Below, piece by piece: positions 33,784 to 43,472 of a stretch of 43,474 bases of DNA. Source of the stretch: Chloroflexota bacterium. GTDB taxonomy: Bacteria > Chloroflexota > Ktedonobacteria > Ktedonobacterales > JACDGC01. Both the position numbers and the translations under genes were made by a program. Where the stretch lies: the NCBI GenBank assembly GCA_021778805.1, contig JAJYBV010000005.1, positions 11,789 through 55,262 on the forward strand. Direction: 5' to 3'. Positions within the stretch are counted from its first letter, which is position 1. Each line of letters begins with the position of its first letter. Under the pieces are notes generated by a model. The model made no database searches. It saw only the letters and a list, made by a program, of their open reading frames with translations, and was not told where the DNA came from.

Positions 33784-34617
33784 TTAATCTGATAAGCCTT
33801 TGCTACGACGCTCAGCATAAAACCAAGGCACAGTCAGCCGCTCTATTCCCATTACCGAAACAAACAGCGCCACACTTATCAATGCTGTAACCAACACAGC
33901 GCCAATAACAAGATCGATTCGGAATGCGTGCTGACTATCCAGCATATACACGCCTAATCCTTGGGTAGAGCCGATATATTCGCTAAATATTGCGCCTATT
34001 ACCGAATAGCTGATGGCAATCCGTATCCCAGAGAAAAATGACGGCAGCGCACCGGGTAAACGTACCGAGCGAAAAATCCGCCATCGGCCGGCGCCAAAAG
34101 TTCGGTACAGCCTGATGAGGTCTGGATCGCTTGCGCGCAATCCATCTAACCCGGCAACGGTAACAGGGAAAAAACAGCTGAGCACAATGACAATAACTTT
34201 AGCGCTCAGGCCAACCCCAAACCAAAGCTGCAGCAACGGCGCAATTGCAACGATGGGAATGCTTTGCGATGCAACAAATATTGGATATAATCCCCGTCGC
34301 AGCGCCGGAACAAGATCTAGCAGCATTGCGCTTACTGCGCCAAACAGCAGCGCCCAGCCAAAACCAATAGCGGTTTCATATAGGGTGGTATTTATTGCAA
34401 GGCGCAGATTATGCCAGTTTTCAACTGTCACCTGAAATACATGCACCGGCGACGGCAATATAATTGGGTTTATTCCGCCCCACACCGCATACCCCTGCCA
34501 AATAGCAAACAACAGCAGCAAAGTAAATGCCGGCGCGGCAACGCGAACAACCATCGAATAGAGAATCTTTCCACTTAGCCGTGTTTTCTGCGGCGTATCA
34601 AATATTTCCGTTGTCAT
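33784..34617 (-). CDS. ABC transporter permease (SsuC/TauC/ThiX-like)
   Basis: The 277-residue permease has six membrane helices and the BPD-transport signature in the cytoplasmic EAA-like loop (LIRLYRTFGAGRWRIFRSVRLPGALPS, read in parts near residues 165-195). It belongs to the nitrate/sulfonate/taurine/thiamine-precursor uptake family. The ATG overlaps the ATPase stop by four bases (ATGA), so synthesis is coupled. With the ATPase and NMT1/THI5-like lipoprotein it forms an importer, which the upstream TPP riboswitch marks as a thiamine-precursor system. Confidence 0.92.
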   Translation of the reverse strand: MTTEIFDTPQKTRLSGKILYSMVVRVAAPAFTLLLLFAIWQGYAVWGGINPIILPSPVHVFQVTVENWHNLRLAINTTLYETAIGFGWALLFGAVSAMLLDLVPALRRGLYPIFVASQSIPIVAIAPLLQLWFGVGLSAKVIVIVLSCFFPVTVAGLDGLRASDPDLIRLYRTFGAGRWRIFRSVRLPGALPSFFSGIRIAISYSVIGAIFSEYIGSTQGLGVYMLDSQHAFRIDLVIGAVLVTALISVALFVSVMGIERLTVPWFYAERRSKGLSD

Positions 34618-35405
34618 GTGGTAGACTCCAATTTTTTAGCCAACTGCTCACGCATCGTATTAAAGGCTTGTCCGGTCTGTATTTCTATAGTTCGCGGCCG
34701 TGGCAAATCTACAACTAATTCAGCAACCATCGTTCCGGGACGCGCGCTCATCACCAAAATTCTATCTGACACTACCAGCGCTTCCTGAATATCGTGAGTT
34801 ACCAAAAGAATGGTTTTGCGCATACTTTGCCAAACTTCCAGAATCCACTTGTGCATATCGCTGCGAGTTAATGCGTCTAACGCGCCAAAAGGTTCATCCA
34901 TAAGCAAAAGATCGCCGGCAGCCAAAGCAGAGCGCGCCAACGCAACCCGCTGACGCATTCCGCCAGATAGCGCATACGGATAGGTTCTGGCAAAATCTTC
35001 CAATCCCATTCGTCGAAACAAATTCAACGCTAACATTGTAGCTTCTTTGCGCGGTGTTCCTTTTACTTCCAGTCCCGCAACAGCGTTATCAAGCGCAGTG
35101 CGCCAAGGAGCTAATGCGTCTTTTTGAGGCATAAAGCCAACATTTCCCAGCCGTTGTTTCGCAGTAACCTGCCGATTATGCAGAAAAACTTCACCGGAAG
35201 TTTGCGATTCCAGCCCGGCAAGCAATCCCAGCAATGTCGATTTTCCGGCGCCGCTGGGTCCGATTATGCTGACAAATTCTTGGGGACGCACGCCAAATGA
35301 GACCGATTGCAAGGCGTTAACCAATGTTCCGGCGCCATTTTGGTAACTTTGGTATATATTCCGCGCTTCGAGCGCATAGTTCTGAGGTTCAGTCATCATT
35401 CCCAA
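34614..35405 (-). CDS. ABC transporter ATP-binding protein (SsuB/TauB/ThiZ-like)
   Basis: The 263-residue ATPase carries Walker A GPSGAGKST at residues 49-57, a Q-loop in GFMPQKDALAPW, the signature LSGGMRQRV, Walker B LLMDEPFGALD and the H-loop VTHDIQEAL. This is the usual subunit for nitrate/sulfonate/thiamine-precursor importers. It is the first gene of the operon and lies about 70 bases downstream of the terminator that follows the TPP riboswitch. The N-terminal Met codons at 35405 and 35399-35396 are close and interchangeable. Confidence 0.94.
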   Translation of the reverse strand: MGMMTEPQNYALEARNIYQSYQNGAGTLVNALQSVSFGVRPQEFVSIIGPSGAGKSTLLGLLAGLESQTSGEVFLHNRQVTAKQRLGNVGFMPQKDALAPWRTALDNAVAGLEVKGTPRKEATMLALNLFRRMGLEDFARTYPYALSGGMRQRVALARSALAAGDLLLMDEPFGALDALTRSDMHKWILEVWQSMRKTILLVTHDIQEALVVSDRILVMSARPGTMVAELVVDLPRPRTIEIQTGQAFNTMREQLAKKLESTT

Positions 35406-35477
35406 AAACCATAAAAATATTTAAAACGTTTAAGTTCATTTTTCTCCACATGAATTTACCTAACGAACTAAACAGCA

Positions 35478-35514
35478 CAAAAAAACGTTTTCCCTAAACA
35501 TGCGGGAAAACGTT
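35478..35514 (-). terminator. Expression-platform terminator of the TPP riboswitch
   Basis: On the minus strand AACGTTTTCCC pairs with GGGAAAACGTT around a 9-base loop and is followed by five further T. It begins about 17 bases after the riboswitch aptamer and would stop transcription before the ABC genes when TPP is bound. Confidence 0.9.
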
Positions 35515-35529
35515 GAGGAGATAAAAACA

Positions 35530-35614
35530 CACGTTCCTTCGCCGGCATTACCCGGATCAGGTTCTACGGTCGGCAAATGAATGCCCTCTCAGCCCAAACG
35601 AGCTCCCGCCGCGA
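35530..35614 (-). promoter_or_regulatory. TPP riboswitch (THI element)
   Basis: On the minus strand the universal segments CTGAGAGGGC and ACCTGATCCGGGTAATGCC, then GGCGAAGGAA, are present in order. The P3 hairpin AGCTC-GTTT-GGGCT precedes CTGAGA. The downstream hairpin with T-run makes this an off-switch by premature termination in the presence of thiamine pyrophosphate. Confidence 0.96.
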
Positions 35615-35676
35615 AAATTTTTTTTGCAAAAAACTATATACACATTTTGATTACGTATTGTTACGTACTTGTTAAG

Positions 35677-35705
35677 ATTATACCATAATTTACAGCGAAA
35701 TACAA
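35677..35705 (-). promoter_or_regulatory. Sigma-70-type promoter of the TPP-controlled operon
   Basis: On the minus strand TTGTAT (35705-35700) and TATAAT (35682-35677) are separated by 17 bases. The predicted start lies about 55 bases before the riboswitch. Confidence 0.7.
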
Positions 35706-35764
35706 ACAAAAAAATTGGGAAAATTCCGTTCAAAATATCTGAATTATACGCTGGAAAAAGCCAC

Positions 35765-35806
35765 AAAAAAACAGCGCAAAGGTTCATATCCCTTGCGCTG
35801 TTCGCT
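35765..35806 (-). terminator. Intrinsic terminator of acnA
   Basis: On the minus strand AACAGCGCAAGG pairs with CCTTTGCGCTGTT (one base bulged) and seven T follow. It lies about 40 bases after the aconitase stop codon. Confidence 0.88.
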
Positions 35807-35842
35807 GTGCAGAGCTGCCATAAGCAACATGCGGCAAAAAAG

Positions 35843-38563
35843 TTAATCAGTTAATTGGCGAAGCACGTATTGTAAAATTCCACCGTGGTGGTAATAGGCA
35901 ATTTCAATGCCGCTATCCAGCCGAATTATCACATGAAACTGCACCGTTGTGCCATCGGCGCGCTGTGCAGTAACCAGGGCTTCTTTCCGTGGAGTTAAGT
36001 TTTCGGCCAAACCAGTCACTGAATACACCTCAGAGCCATCCAGTTGATATGTTGCGCGATTTTCGCCAGTTTTAAACTGAAGCGGAACAACTCCCATACC
36101 TACAAGATTGCTGCGGTGAATACGTTCGAAGGATTCAGCCAAAACAGCCTTAACGCCCAAAAGCATTGTGCCTTTGCCAGCCCAGTCTCGGGAACTGCCA
36201 TTGCCGTATTCTCGGCCGGCCAGAACCATTAAAGGTGTTCCTTCGGCAATATATCGCACTGAAGCGTCATAAATAGTGGTTATTTCGTTTGAGGGCAAAT
36301 ATTTTGTCCAAAAACCTTCTTTACCTTCAGCCAGCGCATTTTTAATGCGAATATTTGCAAAAGTGCCGCGAATCATTACTTCGTGGTTGCCGCGCCGCGA
36401 TCCATAAGAATTGAAGTCGCGAACCTGAACCGAATGATCTTGCAGATACTTGCCGGCCGGGCTGTCGGCGCGAATCGATCCGGCTGGAGAAATATGGTCT
36501 GTAGTAATTGCGTCACCTAACACAGCCAGAACTCGCGCGCCGGAAATATCCGTTATTGGAGACGGCTCGGGAGCAAGATTTTCAAAAAATGGCGGACGGC
36601 GGACATAGGTGGATTCGGGATCCCAACTAAACAGTTCGCCGGATGGCGCCGGCAATTTCTGCCAGCGGTCATCGCCATCAAAAATATGGCTGTATTCGTG
36701 TTCATATTGTTCCGGTGTAATAGACTGCTGCATTGTATCTTGCACTTCCTGCGAAGACGGCCAAATATCTCGCAGATATACCGGGCTGCCATTTGGATCG
36801 TACCCAATCGGTTCATTCTGCAAATCCATATCGATGGAACCGGCTAACGCAAAAGCTATGACAAGCGGCGGAGACGCCAAATAATTTGCGCGTACTTCAC
36901 CGTGAACACGCGCCTCAAAATTGCGGTTTCCACTTAATACAGCAGCAACAACAAGATCGTTCTCTTTCACCGCATCGGAAACCGGTCCCGGCAGCGGCCC
37001 GCTATTGCCAATGCAGGTTGTGCAGCCATACCCTACGGTGTGAAAGCCAAGCGCTTCCAAATACGGGGTTAATCCGGCCTTTTCCAAATATTCGGTCACA
37101 ACTCTAGACCCCGGAGCTAAGCTGGTTTTTACAGAAGCTTTCCGGCGCAGACCGCGTTCAACCGCATGTTTTGCCAGCAACCCAGCGCCAATCATTACAG
37201 AAGGGTTAGAAGTGTTGGTGCAGCTGGTAATTGCAGCAATAACTACCGAACCATTGGTAATTTCTGCTTCACTATCTTCCAGCGTAATGGTAACATTTTT
37301 TTTGGCTTCGGGAGAAGCCATTTTCTGTGAAAAAGCATTGTAAAAATTGGATTTGGTCTGGCTTAACTCTACTCTGCCTTCAGGGCGGGACGGCCCGGCT
37401 ATACTTGGGGTAATTGTAGATAAATCCAGCTCCAGTTTTTCATCAAACTGCGGATCCGGAGTATCATCTGTTCTGAATAAACCCTGTGTTTTCATATAGC
37501 GTTCAACTAAGTCTACCTGAGAAGCAGAACGGCCGGTAGCGCGCAGGTAGCGCAGTGTTTCCGCGTCTACAGGAAACAAAGTCGCGGTAGCGCCAAATTC
37601 CGGAGACATATTAGAAATTGTTGCGCGATCCGGCAAAGGAAGTGAGCTTAAACCGGGTCCGGAAAATTCCACAAATTTATTCACAACGCCATGTTTGCGC
37701 AGCATCTGTGTTACGGTAAGCACCAAATCGGTAGCAGTGGTTCCTTCAGGCAGTTTGCCGGTAAGGCGCATGCCAACTACTACCGGTGTTAATAAATAAA
37801 TTGGCTGGCCAAGCATGACACCTTCTGCTTCGATGCCACCAACGCCCCACCCCAAAACACCTAAGCCATTAACCATAGGTGTATGGGAATCTGTGCCTAC
37901 AACCGTATCGGGAAACGCAACAAGTTCATTGTTTACTGTGCGCGTTTGCACAACTTTTGCTAAATATTCCAAGTTCACTTGGTGGCAAATGCCAGATCCT
38001 GGGGGAACAATGCTGAAGTTTTCAAAAGCGCCTTGCGCCCATCTCAACAAAGCATATCGCTCGCTGTTTCGTTCATATTCGCGTTCAACATTTTGTTCCA
38101 GCGCCGAATTTGCGCCAAAATAATCAACCTGAACTGAGTGATCAATCACCAAATCAACCGGAGCTAAAGGATTAATCACTTTGGGATTGCCCTTCAGTTC
38201 CGCTACGGCGTCGCGCATTGCCGCCAAATCAACCACACACGGAACGCCGGTAAAATCTTGAAGCAGCACTCTTGCAGGCATAAAGGCAAATTCTTCACCA
38301 ATTGGACCATTAGGCCGCCATTTTGCCAAATTGGCAACCTCTGCCTCAGTAATAATTTCTGCGCCACCTGCCCCGGCTGCGCCGCTGAACCGCAAAGCAT
38401 TTTCCAGAAAAATCCGCACGGTAACAGGGACCGTTGATAAATGCATTAATCCCTGGTTCTCCAGCGCATGCAGATCATAATAAACACACGCGCCATCTGC
38501 GCTTGAAATAGTTGCGCGTGAACCGAACGCGCCATTGAATCCTGAATTACCTTGATACGCCAT
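35843..38563 (-). CDS. acnA: Aconitate hydratase A
   Basis: AcnA isomerises citrate and isocitrate through a [4Fe-4S] cluster in the cytosol. The 906-residue length matches AcnA/IRP-type aconitases. The cluster ligands lie in SCTNTSNPS and in GCTTCIGNSGP, the substrate-binding region in DSHTPMVNGLGVLGWGVGG (shown here in part), and the C-terminal swivel domain includes NSYGSRRGNHEVMIRG and GREYGNGSSRDWAGKG. GAAAGG precedes the ATG at 38563. It is monocistronic with a strong terminator and is divergent from the Gfo/Idh/MocA gene. Confidence 0.96.
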   Translation of the reverse strand: MAYQGNSGFNGAFGSRATISSADGACVYYDLHALENQGLMHLSTVPVTVRIFLENALRFSGAAGAGGAEIITEAEVANLAKWRPNGPIGEEFAFMPARVLLQDFTGVPCVVDLAAMRDAVAELKGNPKVINPLAPVDLVIDHSVQVDYFGANSALEQNVEREYERNSERYALLRWAQGAFENFSIVPPGSGICHQVNLEYLAKVVQTRTVNNELVAFPDTVVGTDSHTPMVNGLGVLGWGVGGIEAEGVMLGQPIYLLTPVVVGMRLTGKLPEGTTATDLVLTVTQMLRKHGVVNKFVEFSGPGLSSLPLPDRATISNMSPEFGATATLFPVDAETLRYLRATGRSASQVDLVERYMKTQGLFRTDDTPDPQFDEKLELDLSTITPSIAGPSRPEGRVELSQTKSNFYNAFSQKMASPEAKKNVTITLEDSEAEITNGSVVIAAITSCTNTSNPSVMIGAGLLAKHAVERGLRRKASVKTSLAPGSRVVTEYLEKAGLTPYLEALGFHTVGYGCTTCIGNSGPLPGPVSDAVKENDLVVAAVLSGNRNFEARVHGEVRANYLASPPLVIAFALAGSIDMDLQNEPIGYDPNGSPVYLRDIWPSSQEVQDTMQQSITPEQYEHEYSHIFDGDDRWQKLPAPSGELFSWDPESTYVRRPPFFENLAPEPSPITDISGARVLAVLGDAITTDHISPAGSIRADSPAGKYLQDHSVQVRDFNSYGSRRGNHEVMIRGTFANIRIKNALAEGKEGFWTKYLPSNEITTIYDASVRYIAEGTPLMVLAGREYGNGSSRDWAGKGTMLLGVKAVLAESFERIHRSNLVGMGVVPLQFKTGENRATYQLDGSEVYSVTGLAENLTPRKEALVTAQRADGTTVQFHVIIRLDSGIEIAYYHHGGILQYVLRQLTD

Positions 38564-38924
38564 AACAAAGCCTTTCTTGAAAATCTGATTTGTCTTCTAT
38601 GACACACGTATCTTCTGCTTTCTGCTCTTAATTAGACTACATTGCGTCTACTCATTTCCATACCGGCTATTCAGCGCAAATATCGGACTATTGAAGCAGA
38701 GAAACACGCTTATAGCGCTGCACCGCAAAAAAATCTTTCGTTCACTCTGCCATATCTGCAAAAGCATGATACTATGAATAGGATACATAGAGAAAATGCG
38801 CCTCTTACTTTATTGGTGAGGACACATAATTAAATCAATGACGACGCATACAAACGTCATTGCAAAATACTTTATACTAATATACAAGTATTTCCTATTT
38901 TAACTTTGAAATTCGGAGCATGTT
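38564..38924. other. Divergent intergenic region
   Basis: The 361-base gap separates acnA (-) and the oxidoreductase (+). AATGACG (38837-38843) and CGTCATT (38855-38861) form a small inverted repeat. A TATACT near 38873 is a possible -10 for the rightward gene. Nothing else is recognised. Confidence 0.4.
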
Positions 38925-39935
38925 ATGACTATTAAAGCCGCCGTCATCGGCGCCGGCGTTATGGGATCCAACCATTTGCGCACATTGAAAGCAATCGGTG
39001 AACAAAAAGTCATTATTGCAGGTGTCGCAGAGCCATTTGAAGCAAATCGTCTGCGCGCAGTCAATCAATTTGGTGTACAAGGCTACAATCATTATGATGA
39101 GTTATTTGATAAGGAAAAACCCGACTGCGTTATTATCGCTACACCAACTGTTCTGCACTATAATACTGCTATCAATGCTATGCAGCGCGGTATACATGTG
39201 CTTGTTGAAAAACCGATTGCCGCAACCGTAGAACAAGCCTCGCAGATGATCGAGATGGCAAAGAAAGAGAATGTGCTGCTAACAGTTGGGCATGTGGAAC
39301 GCTTCAATCCAGCTATCCGCGAATTAAAGCGCCGGCTGCTCGCGCATGAACTTGGCTCTATTTTCACCATTCACACAAAACGCATCGGCCCTTTTCCAGC
39401 GCGCATCAACGATGTTGGTGTAACTTTGGATTTGGCGCCGCATGATTTAGACATCATCAAATTTGTAGCGGGGTCTCCAATCCAAAGGTTATACGCTGAA
39501 CCGCTGCAGCGCATACACCGTGAACATGAGGATGGTTTGCATGTAACATTGCGTATGACCAATGATATTTTGGCGACCATGGAAATAAATTGGCTGACAC
39601 CAACAAAAGTTCGCGAACTGCGCGCGCTGGGTGAGCATGGCATGTTTGTTGTAAACTATCTTACACAGGAATTGTATTTTTACGAAAATGACGCTTACCC
39701 AATTGACTGGGAGCCGCTAAAGGCTATTAAAGGGGTGAGTGAAGGGACAATGACGCGCTTAAAAGTTATGCACGCCGAGCCGCTTCGTTTAGAGCTGGAG
39801 CACTTTATCGAGTCGGTTGAACAAAACACGCAACCGGAAATTACCGGAGAAGATGGCCTTTGGGTGCTGCAAACCATTAATGATATATTCAGCTCAATGA
39901 CGATGCAGCAGACTATTATCCCAACTCATTCCTAA
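38925..39935 (+). CDS. Gfo/Idh/MocA family NAD(P)-dependent oxidoreductase
   Basis: The 336-residue protein has an N-terminal Rossmann domain (about 1-120) with VIGAGVMGSNH at residues 7-17 and EKPIA at 95-99, followed by the family's C-terminal alpha/beta domain. GHVERFNPAIRELK and DLAPHDLDI contain the usual catalytic-site residues. Members oxidise or reduce sugars, inositols and sugar nucleotides. The substrate is not evident. GGAGC lies 7 bases before the ATG. It is a single gene with a clear terminator downstream. Confidence 0.92.
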   Translation: MTIKAAVIGAGVMGSNHLRTLKAIGEQKVIIAGVAEPFEANRLRAVNQFGVQGYNHYDELFDKEKPDCVIIATPTVLHYNTAINAMQRGIHVLVEKPIAATVEQASQMIEMAKKENVLLTVGHVERFNPAIRELKRRLLAHELGSIFTIHTKRIGPFPARINDVGVTLDLAPHDLDIIKFVAGSPIQRLYAEPLQRIHREHEDGLHVTLRMTNDILATMEINWLTPTKVRELRALGEHGMFVVNYLTQELYFYENDAYPIDWEPLKAIKGVSEGTMTRLKVMHAEPLRLELEHFIESVEQNTQPEITGEDGLWVLQTINDIFSSMTMQQTIIPTHS

Positions 39936-39963
39936 ATTATCTTGGCGCAAAGTATTCCATATC

Positions 39964-40000
39964 AACAGGGGCCGCACAAATTGGCCCCTGTAGTGTTTTT
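39964..40000 (+). terminator. Intrinsic terminator of the oxidoreductase gene
   Basis: CAGGGGCC and GGCCCCTG form an 8-bp stem with a 9-base loop, followed by TAGTGTTTTTTT. It lies between convergent genes. Confidence 0.88.
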
Positions 40001-40031
40001 TTCGGCTCCATAATGTCTTCAATTGAAATTA

Positions 40032-40760
40032 TTAATCATTTCCAGAGTTAGAAACGGCGGTTGGCGCAGGAGTAGCTAACACAACGCCACTGTTCCAATT
40101 TGAAAATACGTATTCCACTGAAATTTGTATTTTATGCCCATTGGTGTCGGTAGCGCCGGCGGTTTCTGAAAATTGCAGCGGATAATAATTTTGCGGATTC
40201 ACAATAAGAATAGCTTGCCCGGTTAACTCCGGCGCGCCGGTTACTGTTTCGGGGTCCAGCGTTGAAATAGCTGCAGTTATTTTTTCACCGTTAATCGAAC
40301 CTACAGTTTCGTTTCCGGCCAGCTCGGTTTGACTTAGAAAATCTGTATATGGAATAATTTGAATTGCCTGAGTTACCGGATCAATCTGTAATGTTGTATC
40401 TCCCAATTCCACCCAATTAGTTTCACCAATCTGCCGTTGGTAGACAGTATTGCCATCACTAATTATTTCATATTGCGGAGATCCGGAAATTGTATGAACG
40501 ATAAGATTTATATCTAATATATACGGTTTTACCGTAAACTTGCCTGTACCGTCTGCAGATATTGCGCCGGTTTGCCAATGCATGGTAAATTGCGCGTCGG
40601 TTAAGGCAGAGTTTTGGATATTTTGCAATAATGCGCCGGCGCGTGAATCTGCCGTAGCGGTTGCCGAAGGAGTATAGATGCTTGCAGCAGAAGTAGCCGA
40701 CGAACAGCTTGTAAACAATACTAAAAATAATACCGGTAGAAATATTCCTCGGAACAGTTT
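40032..40760 (-). CDS. LppX/LprAFG-like lipoprotein
   Basis: The GTG at 40760 is the best start: GAGGG lies seven bases upstream, and the product then begins with KLFRGIFLPVLFLVLFTSC, a lipoprotein signal with lipobox Cys. The longer frame from a TTG at 40784 has no ribosome site. The mature part (about 215 residues) resembles LppX/LprAFG and LolA-like folds that carry lipids in a beta-sandwich cavity: repeated amphipathic strands such as FTVKPYILDINLIV, YEIISDGNTVYQR and YPLQFSE. It probably holds or transfers lipid at the outer face of the membrane. Family assignment comes from overall pattern and is moderate. Confidence 0.65.
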   Translation of the reverse strand, partial: KLFRGIFLPVLFLVLFTSCSSATSAASIYTPSATATADSRAGALLQNIQNSALTDAQFTMHWQTGAISADGTGKFTVKPYILDINLIVHTISGSPQYEIISDGNTVYQRQIGETNWVELGDTTLQIDPVTQAIQIIPYTDFLSQTELAGNETVGSINGEKITAAISTLDPETVTGAPELTGQAILIVNPQNYYPLQFSETAGATDTNGHKIQISVEYVFSNWNSGVVLATPAPTAVSNSGND

Positions 40761-40912
40761 CACAACACAACCCTCATTCCTCAAAAATATTTTTTATAAA
40801 ATTTGCTGAACTCACGCTCAGATATATCTTTCCTGCTATATGGATTTGGCATATACATCATACCAAGTTCCAAGCAGGAAAACAGGCATTTAGAAACAAT
40901 TCTGCTATCGTA

Positions 40913-41653
40913 TTATAGATATGGCGCAACAGATTCCCATACAAAGCGCGCAGCGTCTTCGGAGGAACCTATTTTTGCCGGCGGAGCGGTAATTGGCCGG
41001 CCGATAACAATATAAGATGCTCCTGCCTGTACAGCCTGCTCCGGTGTCATTATCCGCTTCTGGTCACCTGCCGCTGCCCATTCCGGGCGTATACCAGGCG
41101 TAACCAGCAAAAATTCTGCCCCCAAAGCTTGGCGGAGCGCCGAAATCTCCTGCGGAGAACAAACCACGCCATCTAACCCCGAAGATTTAGCATTCGACGC
41201 TAAACGTAAAACTGCGCTTTCCACATCTCCGGGAACGCCAACTTCATCATTCAGTTCTTGCTGACCGATACTTGTAAGCACGGTTACGCCAATAACCTTT
41301 GGCTGAATGTGCGCAGCAGATTCTTCGGCCGCTTTTTTTGCGGCAGACATCATTGCCATTCCGCCATCACAATGAACATTAAACATCAGCACGCCGTCTA
41401 CAGCAACAACCTTGGATGCATTGCCGACGGTAGCAGGAATATCTTTGAATTTTAAATCCAAGAATACAGATCCGCCTAAAGCGCTGATTGCGCGGATAAC
41501 CGGAAGTGTGCCTTCACTGGAACATAATTCAAGGCCAATTTTATATCCCCCGGCATATTGACGTGTTTGCTCAACAATTCGTTTCGCTTCATCTAAAGTG
41601 GGTGTATCCAACGCAATTAAAATGGGATTGCGTTTGTTTTTGGGTTGATCCAT
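40913..41653 (-). CDS. pyrF: Orotidine 5'-phosphate decarboxylase
   Basis: PyrF makes UMP from OMP. The 246-residue protein has IALDTPTLDEA near the start, KIGLEL at about residues 38-43 and the catalytic DLKFKDIP (D66, K68, D71). LVTPGIRPE and GASYIVIGRPIT follow at the C-terminus, contacting the phosphate. This is the shorter, group I type PyrF. It lies 175 bases downstream of pyrD on the same strand and may share its transcript. Confidence 0.96.
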   Translation of the reverse strand: MDQPKNKRNPILIALDTPTLDEAKRIVEQTRQYAGGYKIGLELCSSEGTLPVIRAISALGGSVFLDLKFKDIPATVGNASKVVAVDGVLMFNVHCDGGMAMMSAAKKAAEESAAHIQPKVIGVTVLTSIGQQELNDEVGVPGDVESAVLRLASNAKSSGLDGVVCSPQEISALRQALGAEFLLVTPGIRPEWAAAGDQKRIMTPEQAVQAGASYIVIGRPITAPPAKIGSSEDAARFVWESVAPYL

Positions 41654-41828
41654 ATTTGCAAAACCTTACTATAAGATATTTGGCGCCTGTAAATCTGAAA
41701 ATTGACTTAGTTTCGACCAAAATCACTTCAAACCGCAAACAATCCGCGGCGTTTTCATATAATGCTGTATGATTTCAGCAAAATAGCCAATATTCAATGC
41801 CACTGTTTTTCTAATAAGTTGCTAGAAA

Positions 41829-42881
41829 TTAAAATCCCGATTTAGCAAGAACACTGATAATATTTTTAACTGCGGCAGGACCTTCATAAATAAAGGAAGT
41901 ATAAATTTGAATCAGTGAAGCGCCGGCGTCGAACATTCTTTTGGCGTCATCGGCATGAAAAATACCACCAACCCCAATAATCGGTAATTTCCCTTCGGTT
42001 CGCAAGGCAATAGCGCGCACCATATCCAGTGATTTTGCGGCGAGCGGTCTGCCGCTCAATCCACCGGTTTCGCTGGTTTTTGTGCGCAGACCATCACGGG
42101 AAATGGTTGTATTTGTAGCAATGATACCTTGCGCGCCGCCATCAGCAATACTTGCTAATGCGTCATCCAATTCGTCAGAAGTCAGATCCGGCGCCAGTTT
42201 TACTAAAACAGGCTTAGCAATCGTATTAGAGGCAAATTTTTGTGATTCCTGCGTCACTGTTTTCACTAAATCCAGCAAAAATTCTTTATTTTGCAGTGTC
42301 CGCAATCCCGGTGTATTTGGACTGCTTACATTGATTGAAAAATAATCGGCATAGGGATAAAGCGCTCGCATAGTATACACATAATCTTCAGCGGCGTTTT
42401 CCAGCGGTGTTTCTTTGTTTTTGGCAAGCTGCCAGCCGATAGGTATTTTCATACGCTGATTAGCGCTTCGGAGATGTTCCACAACGGCGTCTGCGCCTTT
42501 ACTCGGAAGCCCCATACGATTTATGATTGCCTGATCTTCCGGCAGCCGGAATATTCGCGGTCGAGGCAAACCTGGCTGTGGAAGTTTTGTTACGCCTCCA
42601 GCTTCGATAAAGCCAAACCCCATTGCCGCTAATGCAGGGAGCGCGGCGCCGTTTTTATCGAAACCTCCGGCCAATCCAACCGGATTAGGGAAACGCAAGC
42701 CAAACACTTCGCGCGTTAAAGAGGGATGAGAGTATCCGAATAAAGATTGAATGATTTGCAATGCTATGGGAATGCGCGAAGCTGTCGCCAACTGCGACAT
42801 AATCAGATTGTGGGCGATTTCAGGATCTTTTTGTGAAAACGCAAATAAAGCAGGCTTAACAATTGATGAAAAAGCGCTCAT
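41829..42881 (-). CDS. pyrD: Dihydroorotate dehydrogenase (quinone), class 2
   Basis: The 350-residue protein begins with an amphipathic N-terminal region typical of membrane-associated class 2 PyrD (quinone as acceptor). It has NPVGLAGGFDKNG, the FIEAGGVTKLPQPG segment, INRMGLPSKGAD, SINVSSPNTPGLR with the catalytic Ser, VKLAPDLT and GVGGIFHADDA. Dihydroorotate is oxidised to orotate with FMN. pyrF follows downstream, so two steps of de novo pyrimidine synthesis are encoded together. Confidence 0.96.
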   Translation of the reverse strand: MSAFSSIVKPALFAFSQKDPEIAHNLIMSQLATASRIPIALQIIQSLFGYSHPSLTREVFGLRFPNPVGLAGGFDKNGAALPALAAMGFGFIEAGGVTKLPQPGLPRPRIFRLPEDQAIINRMGLPSKGADAVVEHLRSANQRMKIPIGWQLAKNKETPLENAAEDYVYTMRALYPYADYFSINVSSPNTPGLRTLQNKEFLLDLVKTVTQESQKFASNTIAKPVLVKLAPDLTSDELDDALASIADGGAQGIIATNTTISRDGLRTKTSETGGLSGRPLAAKSLDMVRAIALRTEGKLPIIGVGGIFHADDAKRMFDAGASLIQIYTSFIYEGPAAVKNIISVLAKSGF

Positions 42882-43001
42882 CGGTAAAAAACTGTACCTG
42901 ATTTCGTGAGTTCTCTTTGCAGTATACCACTAATTTCAGTCAATGATTATGCATTTGGGGATTTAGCTTATATATTTTAACATTTTTGTTACGGAGGCCA
43001 A

Positions 43002-43350
43002 TTACTCATATTTTACAGTTTTGTTTCCCAATATCAACCAACCAATACCGATTGATATGAGCAGTAAACCATAACCCAAAAATAGATAAAGTTCTTGATA
43101 AGAAACATATCTAACGATCCATCCAAATAGGGGAAATAAGACAACCATAGCAAAACTAAACAATCCGGTTTGCAATGAAAGCACTGCGGCTCTATGACTT
43201 TCCGGCGCTTGCTCATTGATAAACACACTCATAAATGGAATGAGCAGGCCATTGGCAGCCTGAAACAAAATCAAATATCCCAGCATTTGTAACAAAAATA
43301 TCGCTGACCCCATTGCCAGCAATCCGGTCATCATACAAGCGCCACTAATT
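43002..43350 (-). pseudogene. MFS transporter, C-terminal remnant
   Basis: The segment encodes four hydrophobic helices of a major facilitator family protein, with QAANGLLIPFMSVFINEQAPESHRA (shown in part) typical of the second half of the 12-helix fold. The frame continues five codons upstream of the ATG at 43334 and then meets a TGA. The N-terminal half is therefore missing. A possible transposase tail begins a few bases further up, so the gene was probably cut by an insertion; the window edge prevents confirmation. Confidence 0.7.
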
Positions 43351-43358
43351 CACTCACC

Positions 43359-43472
43359 TTACGCACAATCAATCGCACAGGAGGTTTTGAGAGATCGAAG
43401 TTCAGACAAACTGGATTGCAGAGCTTTGAGATAGAGCTTTGTTTTGAGAGCAAAGTGATTCAGGTGAGTCGC
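43359..43472 (-). mobile_element. Possible transposase C-terminus at window edge
   Basis: A minus-strand frame is open from the window end to a TAA at 43359-43361. It encodes a basic, Leu-rich tail (LNHFALKTKLYLKALQ) that looks like the end of a DDE transposase. A GGTGAGT sequence follows near the stop and CTCACCTG occurs at 43464-43471. Identification is weak and needs the sequence beyond the edge. Confidence 0.3.
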
